Shown piece by piece: positions 38,968 through 45,878 of a stretch of 64,000 nt of DNA (position 1 is the stretch's first letter; each line of letters opens with the position of its first letter). This DNA comes from Unio delphinus (taxonomy: Eukaryota > Mollusca > Bivalvia > Unionida > Unionidae), in assembly GCA_029339505.1 (NCBI GenBank), contig JAQISU010000081.1, forward strand, positions 19,564,501-19,628,500. Direction: 5' to 3'. The notes below the pieces were generated by a model that worked only from the letters and a program-made list of their open reading frames with translations, made no database searches and had not been told where the DNA came from. The position numbers were made by a program, and so were the translations under genes.

Positions 38968-39206
38968 AGCAGCAGAGAGGGTGAATCCTACAACGTTTTT
39001 AGACAAAATTTGATTGAAATCCTAAAACGAGCCGTCTTATAATCTTATTTTAACCAAAAAAAGGCGAACCCTACAACGTTTTCAGACAAAAAATTGATTG
39101 AAATCTCCCTACGAAATCATTTTAACTAAAAAAATGAAAACGATTTTTTAATCAATTTTGGTCGCAACTTGTTGTCATCCACCCTCTCTGCTGCTATGGG
39201 TTAATA
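38968..39206 (+). repeat. Left terminal inverted repeat (239 bp)
   Basis: It matches the reverse complement of 54129-54367 with one difference near 38996 (CAACG versus CAACA). It starts with AG, as Polinton ends usually do. Inside are two imperfect direct repeats of about 45 bp (38984 and 39066, sharing CCTACAACGTTTT.AGACAAAA and TTGATTGAAATC). The first 16 bases AGCAGCAGAGAGGGTG recur inverted at 39180-39195, so the repeat is itself bounded by inverted ends. Confidence 0.95.
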
Positions 39207-39220
39207 ATTCTTTTACGATT

Positions 39221-39892
39221 TTAACCGAATATTTGATCAAGTCCGATACGATATCGTGTCCGAGGATCATGTAGATTTATTGTTGCGAATCCGTGTGGTT
39301 TTGACTGAGCATGACTAAAGAAATCTCGAAATTGATTGAAGTCCATATCAGAACACCATGTCTGCCAAATATTTCGTAGCGTATGAGTATCAACTCCGTT
39401 GAATACAGACAATAAATTGCAGTTATCTCTGATGACTTTTGGAACCTGAGTGTAGCGTTGAGTGACATATATCACGTCAGTGTTTTTGTGACGCCCACGG
39501 GAAAATATTCTAGCAGGATTTTTTTGTTTATCCAACATTATATCGTCGTATACGACTAAATTGTTAATATCTCCATCAATATCATCAATGCTCGGTGCTT
39601 CATCGATATCGGTTATAAAATCAATGGCGTTCTCACCCTTAATTTCTGATGCATTCTCGTTAAAATCTTTTAGCACTTCATAACATCGTTGATCATCTAC
39701 GCTAGGGGCAATTAAATACAACTTATCCCACTTCATCCATCTCATTATTAAATTGAGCAACAATTGCGTTTTACCGGATCCAGATGGCCCGATTATAATC
39801 ATCCGGATAGAGTTTGGTAGCGCTGCATGATGCTTAATTGGTTCTCTTGTTTTAGTCGCTGAAAAATCAATTATATCCATATTTCTGTACAT
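39221..39892 (-). CDS. Packaging ATPase (A32/FtsK-HerA type)
   Basis: This 223-residue protein is expected to use ATP to pump element DNA into capsids. A Walker A motif GPSGSGKT spans residues 35-42. Walker B LVVYDD spans residues 112-117 and is followed by a sensor-like TQRY near residue 145. The surrounding SRGRHKNTDVIYVTQR segment is typical of poxvirus-A32-like ATPases, and the length fits Polinton copies. The start is taken at 39892. A second Met five codons on (39880) is equally plausible. It lies just inside the left terminal repeat and is transcribed towards it. Its start is only 5 bp from that of the divergent zinc-ribbon gene, so their promoters must overlap coding sequence. Confidence 0.93.
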   Translation of the reverse strand: MYRNMDIIDFSATKTREPIKHHAALPNSIRMIIIGPSGSGKTQLLLNLIMRWMKWDKLYLIAPSVDDQRCYEVLKDFNENASEIKGENAIDFITDIDEAPSIDDIDGDINNLVVYDDIMLDKQKNPARIFSRGRHKNTDVIYVTQRYTQVPKVIRDNCNLLSVFNGVDTHTLRNIWQTWCSDMDFNQFRDFFSHAQSKPHGFATINLHDPRTRYRIGLDQIFG

Positions 39893-39897
39893 AAATT

Positions 39898-40221
39898 ATG
39901 GACCTATATTGTGTGAAGTGTAAAACGCGTACTGGCACAGATGATGTGACGACGGTTACAACTAAAAATAACCGATCAGCGCTTTCTGGTAAATGCGTGC
40001 AATGTGGTACAAAGAAATTTAGATTTGTGTCTATGAGATCTGATTTAAAAAAAAACGAGGAGGTGATATCGCAGCCAAATTGGCAAAGCTCCCTGGAACC
40101 CCATGGGCAAAGTACCCCGGAGAAAAGCACCTTCCAGGATATAGCTACTGTGGACCGGGAACCAGACTTGATATCAGACTCAATAATCAAAATCAACCCA
40201 ACCCCGGTGAAGAACCAATAA
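39898..40221 (+). CDS. Zinc-ribbon protein, N-terminal part of a zinc-ribbon/PLA2 gene
   Basis: The first 45 residues form a zinc ribbon, YCVKCKTRT...GKCVQCGTKKFRF, with two CxxC pairs. It resembles a small domain I recall at the start of Polinton and adenovirus-like PLA2 proteins. Downstream of the run at 40047-40055 this frame loses any family resemblance, while the -1 frame opens with the PLA2 domain. The likely real product is therefore the ribbon joined to PLA2 by -1 frameshifting, with the 108-residue reading as the unshifted form. A simple A-run indel is the alternative. The role of the ribbon is unknown. Confidence 0.75.
   Translation: MDLYCVKCKTRTGTDDVTTVTTKNNRSALSGKCVQCGTKKFRFVSMRSDLKKNEEVISQPNWQSSLEPHGQSTPEKSTFQDIATVDREPDLISDSIIKINPTPVKNQ
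40044..40056 (+). promoter_or_regulatory. Candidate -1 ribosomal frameshift site
   Basis: TTTAAAAAAAAAC holds two overlapping heptamers in register with the zinc-ribbon frame: T TTA AAA (40044-40050) and A AAA AAC (40050-40056). Both fit the X XXY YYZ rule, and the second is a known retroviral frameshift heptamer. The PLA2 frame is open from exactly 40044, right after a TGA at 40041-40043, so only a shift at this run can join the two. No downstream pseudoknot was worked out. Confidence 0.55.
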
Positions 40222-40415
40222 ACGCCATTGATAAGGCCTGTCACCTTCATGATGTTGCTTATAAAAGCAGCAATCTGCAACACAGGCATCTAGCAGATGT
40301 GAAATTAATTCATGCGTTAAATGCTATTCCTGATAAATCCTTCAAAGAAAAATTGTCTTCATTTTTGATAAAATCGGCTATGAAAAGTAAATTGATGTTA
40401 GGTGCTGGTAATTAA
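40044..40415 (+). CDS. Phospholipase A2 domain (parvovirus VP1-like), -1 frame
   Basis: The frame contains the calcium-loop motif YCGPGT (40146-40163) and the catalytic helix DKACHLHDVAY with the His-Asp pair (HDVAY at 40248-40262), then a conserved A-D-V-K helix. This is the secreted-PLA2-type fold carried by parvovirus VP1 and many Polintons. In parvoviruses it helps virions leave endosomes, so a virion role is inferred here. There is no ATG before the domain: it reads back openly to 40044, through a TTG at 40080. It probably depends on frameshifting from the zinc-ribbon frame. It ends at TAA 40413-40415, 4 bp before the integrase ATG. Confidence 0.85.
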   Translation, partial: FKKKRGGDIAAKLAKLPGTPWAKYPGEKHLPGYSYCGPGTRLDIRLNNQNQPNPGEEPINAIDKACHLHDVAYKSSNLQHRHLADVKLIHALNAIPDKSFKEKLSSFLIKSAMKSKLMLGAGN

Positions 40416-40419
40416 TAAT

Positions 40420-41358
40420 ATGGAATCAATTTATTATTCTCCGAGGGGATACTGGAGGGGTAACGCTGCAATCAATAAACTCGCTAGAGCTGCAAAAGTG
40501 AAAAAAACCACTGCGGCTCATTGGTTATCCAAACAGGCACTATGGCAAATTTATCTACCACCACCTAAACAAATTCAATTCTCGCATTTTGATGTGACCG
40601 CTCCTAATGAAGTTCATCAGGCTGATATATTATTTCTGCCACATGATCGTGGTTACAAATACGCGCTAACCGTAGTTGATATTGCAAGTCGATACAAAGA
40701 AGCAGAACCGTTAAAAACAAAATCAGCCACTGAAGTCGCTTCTGCATTTGAAAGGATTTATCGACGAGGTCCTCTGCACTGGCCAAATCTATTGCAGGTT
40801 GATCCTGGCAAGGAATTTCAGGGTGCAGTGTTATCTACAATGAAACATCATAATGTCACCATACGACGAGGGCATACTGCGCTACATCGCGATCAGGCCA
40901 TTGTAGAACGATTTAATCGGACGATTGCTGAGCGGTTATTTGGATATCAATACGCAAAAGAATTCATTCAAGAAAAGCGATCCAGTGAATGGATTAAAAG
41001 ATTACCATCTGTGATTACTGCACTGAATAACGAGATTACTAGAACAATCAACATGAAACCTATCAACGCGATTAAAAAGAAGTCAATACCCGTACAACCA
41101 CAAAAAGATTTCCCTAGAAACGCTAGCGTTTCCCAACCAATTCTTGGTAGTAGTGTCATTGTGAGGTACTTATACGAACCAGGAGAGCTTGAAGGGGGTA
41201 GAAAAAGGGCTACTGATCCTATTTGGAGCGTCACTACGCATAAGATATCTAGTATAACACGATCAACTGGTAGACCTCCAGTCTATAAACTGGATTCAAC
41301 TGCCCCTCAACGAGGATTTACTCGACAACAACTACAAGTGATTCCCGAGGATACTTAA
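40420..41358 (+). CDS. Polinton integrase (rve, DDE family)
   Basis: This 312-residue integrase is expected to join the element ends to target DNA and produce the short duplication. The catalytic triad is D69 (VHQADILFL), D128 (LLQVDPGKEF) and E163 (QAIVERFNRT), with D-x58-D-x34-E spacing. The N-terminus lacks a classic HHCC finger, as is usual for this group. The C-terminal region (about 235-312) is basic with an SH3/chromo-like pattern. The ATG at 40420 is preferred over an in-frame GTG at 40402 that overlaps the PLA2 stop. A 16-bp perfect palindrome lies in the gene at 41117-41132, encoding NASVS. It converges with the helicase, with 16 bp between stop codons. Confidence 0.95.
   Translation: MESIYYSPRGYWRGNAAINKLARAAKVKKTTAAHWLSKQALWQIYLPPPKQIQFSHFDVTAPNEVHQADILFLPHDRGYKYALTVVDIASRYKEAEPLKTKSATEVASAFERIYRRGPLHWPNLLQVDPGKEFQGAVLSTMKHHNVTIRRGHTALHRDQAIVERFNRTIAERLFGYQYAKEFIQEKRSSEWIKRLPSVITALNNEITRTINMKPINAIKKKSIPVQPQKDFPRNASVSQPILGSSVIVRYLYEPGELEGGRKRATDPIWSVTTHKISSITRSTGRPPVYKLDSTAPQRGFTRQQLQVIPEDT
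41117..41132. repeat. Perfect 16-bp palindrome, copy in integrase gene
   Basis: GAAACGCTAGCGTTTC inside the integrase coding region. With flanks, 19 bases (TAGAAACGCTAGCGTTTCC) are identical to the copy in the helicase gene at 42550-42568. Degenerate copies lie at 48057-48074 and 52091-52110, in gene leaders. Confidence 0.9.
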
Positions 41359-41374
41359 TTGCCACCGCATGGTC

Positions 41375-42679
41375 TTAACTAGCACCGTTGCGTCTATTGC
41401 ACTCAAGACAAGTCAACATCACATTATTTCTGACATGACCGAGATTGTTATTTTTTCTGTCTACGGTGAATTGGCGAGGATCCTTATCCGAATACTGCCA
41501 ACGCATTATACAATTGCAACTCGCGCAGTGATTATTCTGTTGTTTCTTCAAAGTGATTATTAGTTCAGCATCAATATCAAATTCTCGTTGTTTTTTTTTC
41601 TCCTGTTGTTTGTAACCGGAGAGTTTTTTATTAATGATGCTAACATCAATATCACTTATTGTTGTGTCATTATCATCGAAAACAACTCTTCGAAGTTGAT
41701 TTATGTTTCGTACTCTGGATACTGCGAGATAGACTAAATTCGACCATTCGATGTGATTATCTACCATCCAAACAATTGTATTCGATATAGTCAATCCCTG
41801 TGAAGAGTGTATTGTTGCTGCGTATCCTAGCGTCCACGGGGATTTATTAGCACGCAATGCATCTTCAACGACATTGATATCAACCAGCACAATATCATTT
41901 AATACCAGAATTTGTTTTTCATTCTGTCCTGGAATATCAACTTCAATATTCTGTTTTCGTGTATCCGATGGCCTATAACAAAGGGGTACTGGAAGCGTTG
42001 CAAATTTTTCTTTATGCAATTCAAATAACTTCATTTGAAGTGTGTCCCTGACTATTTTTCTACTTGCAATGATCAAATCGTTTGGTCTCCATGTTTCCCA
42101 GAAATCATTCATTGGAGTTTCTGAAATCACTTCACGCGCTATTTCGCATTGGATTCTATCCGGTTGTAATCTAATTAGCGCTTTGAACTCGCGTAATCGT
42201 TCATCAAGTGATCTATAATCAGTGGTGATTTCTTCATAGTAGTCTACAAAACCCTTTAGCCATTCATGTGGAGATGCACCGACAAATGGTGGTGGTTGGC
42301 CGTGATCCCCGCACATGACGACTTTTGTGTTTTTGGTTAACAACCACTCAAGAAATGTTTTTAATACATCTAATGACACTGTGCATATTTCATCCCAAAT
42401 TAAGATTTCAGGAATGAATTTATCACCCATACGCTCAGGAGTCCATTTGTCACCTTTCCATCGAAAAAAACTGTGATAAGTGCAAGCATTTACCCCTCGT
42501 TGTATCATCTCTCTGGCGAGTCTGTGAGTCGGTGTTAGCACAATCATGTTAGAAACGCTAGCGTTTCCACGACGAAATAATTCAATTGCACGAGTTGTCT
42601 TTCCTGACCCACCACAACCGTTTAAATAAACTGTCTTGTATCTACAGATTGGATCAGATACCGGTGGTGCATTAGAAAG
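41375..42679 (-). CDS. SF1 helicase with C-terminal HNH domain (C-terminal part of a PolB fusion)
   Basis: The open frame carries Walker A GCGGSGKTT (42619-42593), motif II LIWDEI, motif III VMCGDHGQPPPF, motif V AATIHSSQGLTISN and motif VI YLAVSRVR. This is a Pif1/RecD-like SF1 set. The last 50 residues form an HNH-type module (CASC...FTVDRKNNNLGHVRNN...CLECN). The first ATG (42547) lies after Walker A, so a protein started there would lack the P-loop. The frame is the same as PolB and is separated from it by one TAA (42682-42680). I recall fungal PolB proteins with this exact PolB-helicase-HNH order, which supports a single fused gene that is either interrupted or read through here. Confidence 0.85.
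   Translation of the reverse strand, partial: LSNAPPVSDPICRYKTVYLNGCGGSGKTTRAIELFRRGNASVSNMIVLTPTHRLAREMIQRGVNACTYHSFFRWKGDKWTPERMGDKFIPEILIWDEICTVSLDVLKTFLEWLLTKNTKVVMCGDHGQPPPFVGASPHEWLKGFVDYYEEITTDYRSLDERLREFKALIRLQPDRIQCEIAREVISETPMNDFWETWRPNDLIIASRKIVRDTLQMKLFELHKEKFATLPVPLCYRPSDTRKQNIEVDIPGQNEKQILVLNDIVLVDINVVEDALRANKSPWTLGYAATIHSSQGLTISNTIVWMVDNHIEWSNLVYLAVSRVRNINQLRRVVFDDNDTTISDIDVSIINKKLSGYKQQEKKKQREFDIDAELIITLKKQQNNHCASCNCIMRWQYSDKDPRQFTVDRKNNNLGHVRNNVMLTCLECNRRNGAS
42552..42567. repeat. Perfect 16-bp palindrome, copy in helicase gene
   Basis: GAAACGCTAGCGTTTC between Walker A and the first ATG of the helicase frame. On the minus strand it encodes NASVS, the same five residues it encodes in the integrase, although the two proteins are unrelated and on opposite strands. 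Confidence 0.9.
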
Positions 42680-44728
42680 TTATGATTGAATTTCAATACG
42701 GTTACAACAAATATATTTATCATCCATGGCAACGTCTGCGGATTCACAATACTCATGTAGCATCTCCCTTTTAAATCGCCAACGCCCCCAATTTTCTTCG
42801 GGATCTGTGAATGCCGCTACAGCTGATTTGTACTTATTGTGTATATACATCGAATCAGTGGCCACTCTAACCGCGGTATTAGGAAATCTATTTATCATCG
42901 AAAATAGATTAATAGAAGCATAGGCTAACATTGAACTTCTCAAATGTGTGTACTGGGAATTATATCCATCACAGTAGGTAACAACCGTACCTAATTTCTC
43001 ACCATTGGATAGAAAAGCATCCTTACGGGATACAAGTTTTCCCTGTTTCATTAAATCCGCTACAATAAAATCGTATTCAGCGACATCTATGATCAACCGC
43101 GAAGAGTATTTTGCGTTATCGTATCGTCCACCCTGGGTAAATTTACCGATTATTCTTCTTCCGAGATCTTTTGCTTGTTCTTTTTTAATTTCAAATAACT
43201 TCTTAGACCAATTTATGATTTCTTCTTCACTGAAATCTGGAAACTGTTTTCGTAGTTCGTTGATTATTCTATCTAGATCGGGTTGTGGTAGCCAAACTTC
43301 TTTCTGAGCTCGATAGCATATAATAGCCTCGGAAACAATCAACGATATTAGCATACCACAATCAATCATATATCTCAATAGCACTATTGGCATCCAGTGT
43401 TTTTCAGATAGGTGTCTACCGAGCCAAACATAACTACACGGATGTAACCCTGTAGCTAATTCAAATGATATCACACGAGCGAATCCGGTTAAATCAAAAT
43501 CAGGCAATGGTCCATTAATCGCAACACGAGTCATTTCATGCGTGGGGTGTCCAAATCGTTTGAAGTACTCAGCGCATTCCCCATACCCGAGAAAACTTCC
43601 GGGATAACACGCGGATATATCAATTGAAATCATACCATCACGTGAGTATTTCGTATTCCACAGTCCGCCATGACCAAATTCGACGCAACTCAATTTAACA
43701 TCCTCGAGAAAATCATTTCGTGTTGGACGCCATGAGTTTTTTTCTCTTGCGAAGTGAGCTACCACTGATGGAATAGTAAAACTATCCGTGAGTAGTTTTT
43801 CATGGGAATTCTCCGGTGAAAAATCACTAGCGATTTTTCTCATTCTGTTATCTAATTCTTCAATGCGATATAATTCACCATTTGGTTTTACAAATTGATC
43901 GAATTCTTCATCACTTCTAAGTAACCACACTGACACAGGATCATCCTTACACAACGCATGAATAGCATCAAATAATTTCTCGTCATAGAAAACATCCCCG
44001 ACGAACTCCTTAGGGATATATTTCACGGTTCGTTCTCGTGGAAATATTGTTACCGCAGGTGTCCACGCGTGTTTGTTATGATCAATAATCTGTATTGGTG
44101 CTCCATTTTTGTTATATTTCGGTTCGTATAAAACCTCTCCGGTTATCGTCATAACGGTTATTGGGAATCGTAATGATGTTTCTAATTTAGCTATATCAGA
44201 AATCTTTGCACCATGCTGTTTCACTGTCAGTTCCCACTCGGTTATTTTCCTACGTCGCAGATCAGTTAGTTTATTTCCTCGGGATGCATTTGTGAAGTGT
44301 TCTATTATTCGTTCTGCTACACAATTAAGCCCTGACGAATATTTCATAGGAGCTAGTTTTGCGATATCGGGTTTATCATTTAACGGATATATCCCATAAA
44401 CCATTGCTGTTACGGGATAAGATCTTTCGTAGTATGGTTTATCAATGCCGGTTAGAATCCCTGGTTTGGAATCTCTACTCACAATGACAGCTTTTTTATT
44501 CTTGAGGATTGGTTCAAATTTATCCTTAATAATCCATTTGCCATCGACTTCGATAATGAATTTGATTCGGAAAAAATGCCGTTTTTCCCCAACACGTGAA
44601 ATTATCACTGCTGCTTTTTCATCATTCATGGTAGCATCAACAACACCATCAATTCGAAATGTTGACCAACAATAAGATGCTCCATCACGCTTGAATTCAT
44701 TAAAACAGTCTCTGATTTTACTAATCAT
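42680..44728 (-). CDS. Family B DNA polymerase (divergent, Polinton type)
   Basis: This 682-residue replicative polymerase copies element DNA, probably with protein priming as known for Polintons. Motif A is SIDISACYP (Asp370), motif B is IGKFTQGG (527-534) and motif C is ATDSMY (623-628). Motif C keeps the second, metal-binding Asp but has Ala at the first. No clear 3'-5' exonuclease DIE motif is seen. The frame stays open upstream of the chosen Met to about 44836, where it meets the 10-T run bordering the 30-residue-repeat gene, so the true N-terminus may lie there. It ends in TAA, after which the same frame continues as helicase-HNH. This group resembles PolB proteins I recall from Polintons and some fungi. 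Confidence 0.85.
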   Translation of the reverse strand: MISKIRDCFNEFKRDGASYCWSTFRIDGVVDATMNDEKAAVIISRVGEKRHFFRIKFIIEVDGKWIIKDKFEPILKNKKAVIVSRDSKPGILTGIDKPYYERSYPVTAMVYGIYPLNDKPDIAKLAPMKYSSGLNCVAERIIEHFTNASRGNKLTDLRRRKITEWELTVKQHGAKISDIAKLETSLRFPITVMTITGEVLYEPKYNKNGAPIQIIDHNKHAWTPAVTIFPRERTVKYIPKEFVGDVFYDEKLFDAIHALCKDDPVSVWLLRSDEEFDQFVKPNGELYRIEELDNRMRKIASDFSPENSHEKLLTDSFTIPSVVAHFAREKNSWRPTRNDFLEDVKLSCVEFGHGGLWNTKYSRDGMISIDISACYPGSFLGYGECAEYFKRFGHPTHEMTRVAINGPLPDFDLTGFARVISFELATGLHPCSYVWLGRHLSEKHWMPIVLLRYMIDCGMLISLIVSEAIICYRAQKEVWLPQPDLDRIINELRKQFPDFSEEEIINWSKKLFEIKKEQAKDLGRRIIGKFTQGGRYDNAKYSSRLIIDVAEYDFIVADLMKQGKLVSRKDAFLSNGEKLGTVVTYCDGYNSQYTHLRSSMLAYASINLFSMINRFPNTAVRVATDSMYIHNKYKSAVAAFTDPEENWGRWRFKREMLHEYCESADVAMDDKYICCNRIEIQS

Positions 44729-44766
44729 GGCTTTATCAAGAATTGTATTCTTTGGTGTATTAGAAG

Positions 44767-45405
44767 CTATATCGAGATTGAATTGAGCATCTTTCCAGGG
44801 GTAATCTCTCTTGGACGTTTTTTTTTTGGTTTATCGAGATTAAATCTAGGATTGATTTTCAATAATCTCTTAAACTCTTTCATGTTTCCGTCTATTGGAC
44901 GTTTTTTTGGTTTATCGAGATTAAATCTAGGATTGATTTTGTTACGTTTTTTTGGTTTATCGAGATTAAATCTAGGATTGATTTTTAATAATCTCTTAAA
45001 CTCTTTCATGTTTCCGTCTATTGGACGTTTGTTACGTTTTTTTGGTTTATCGAGATTAAATCTAGGATTGATTTTTAATAATCTCTTAAACTCTTTCATG
45101 TTTCCGTCTATTGGACGTTTGTTACGTTTTTTTGGTTTATCTAGATTAAATCTAGGATTGATTTTTAATAATCTCTTAAACTCTTTCATGTTTCCGTCTA
45201 TTGGACGTTTGTTACGTTTTTTTGGTTTATCGAGATTAAATCTAGGATTGATTTTTAATAATCTCTTAAACTCTTTCATGTTTCCGTCTATTGGACGTTT
45301 GTTACGTTTTTTTGGTTTATCGAGATTAAATCTAGGATTGATTTTTAATAATCTCTTAAACTCCTTATCAGCATTTTTCGAAGGCGTTCTCCCTAATTCC
45401 TTCAT
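44767..45405 (-). CDS. Lysine-rich 30-residue repeat protein, possible PolB N-terminal extension
   Basis: It consists of about seven copies (two of them shortened) of a 90-bp unit encoding 30 residues that include KEFKRLLKINPRFNLDKP and KKRNKRPIDGNM. The units are strongly basic and nearly identical, so expansion is recent. No domain is recognised. The start is placed at 45405 (MKELGRTP); an earlier Met at 45456 would overlap the divergent gene. At the last unit the usual 7-T tract becomes 10 T (44818-44827). The -1 frame there enters the open region leading into PolB, so this may be the polymerase's N-terminal extension and not a separate protein. Confidence 0.6.
   Translation of the reverse strand: MKELGRTPSKNADKEFKRLLKINPRFNLDKPKKRNKRPIDGNMKEFKRLLKINPRFNLDKPKKRNKRPIDGNMKEFKRLLKINPRFNLDKPKKRNKRPIDGNMKEFKRLLKINPRFNLDKPKKRNKRPIDGNMKEFKRLLKINPRFNLDKPKKRNKINPRFNLDKPKKRPIDGNMKEFKRLLKINPRFNLDKPKKKRPREITPGKMLNSISI
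44828..45360. repeat. Coding tandem repeat, 90-bp unit, about 7 copies
   Basis: GGTTTATCGAGATTAAATCT recurs at 44828, 44909, 44954, 45044, 45134 (with one T/G change), 45224 and 45314. The spacings are 81, 45, 90, 90, 90 and 90, all multiples of three. Plus-strand open frames across it are shadows. Confidence 0.95.
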
Positions 45406-45429
45406 GCTATAATTAAAACAAGCATTTAA

Positions 45430-45864
45430 ATGAAAGATTTTTATATAATGAATCACTGCAAGTGGCTTATGATTGGATCAATAACCCCGTGTAACAAATC
45501 ATGCAGAAATGAGTTCTGTGGGTATCATATGCAAAGCTTTCGACGTGAAAGCCTTGGTCCGTTACCCTGTATTCTATGTGGAGTTGGGGTCAGGGGAAAA
45601 TCTCAGTTGTGTCTAAATTGCGGTGGTAAGCGATACAGGGAGTTGAAGCGATATTATGATAAAAGAATAAAAAATGGACAATCAATCAGAAATTTTGACC
45701 CTGACGCTGACAAAGTCAGTATTCTTGACGCTGACAAAGTCAGTATTCTTGACGCTGACAAAGTCAGTATCCTTGACAGAGTCAAGGATAAAATCATAAG
45801 AACTCCTCAAGACTACATCGAAAGATTTATCATTAAACCAAACGATGAATTAGACAAACAATAG
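45430..45864 (+). CDS. Small cysteine-rich (zinc-binding) protein
   Basis: This protein of up to 144 residues has paired cysteines (PCNKSC..EFCGYH, CILCGVG, CLNCGGKRY) that look like two zinc-binding modules, then a basic helix. It contains three perfect copies of the octapeptide DADKVSIL (24-bp units at 45703, 45727, 45751). I recall similar short cysteine proteins in other Polintons, but their role is unknown. A Met at 45448 (MNHCKW) is an alternative start. It is divergent from the 30-residue-repeat gene, with little room for separate promoters. Confidence 0.7.
   Translation: MKDFYIMNHCKWLMIGSITPCNKSCRNEFCGYHMQSFRRESLGPLPCILCGVGVRGKSQLCLNCGGKRYRELKRYYDKRIKNGQSIRNFDPDADKVSILDADKVSILDADKVSILDRVKDKIIRTPQDYIERFIIKPNDELDKQ
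45703..45774. repeat. Coding tandem repeat, 24 bp x 3
   Basis: Three copies of GACGCTGACAAAGTCAGTAT plus CTT (one C/T change), in frame, each encoding eight residues. Confidence 0.95.
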
Positions 45865-45878
45865 TATTAAGTATACGA

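Noticed and set aside
40080..40415. PLA2 as an independent gene with a TTG start at 40080
   Set aside because: A non-ATG start is unlikely in an animal nucleus, and the frame is open back to 40044 at a slippery run; fusion to the zinc ribbon is more likely.
41369..41563. Plus-strand frame after integrase
   Set aside because: It lies antisense over the HNH end of the helicase gene and has no domain.
44783..45412. 209-codon plus-strand frame with repeated FGLSRLNLGLIF
   Set aside because: It is a shadow of the minus-strand 90-bp repeat; the period of 90 keeps several frames open. The minus-strand reading is basic and leads towards PolB.
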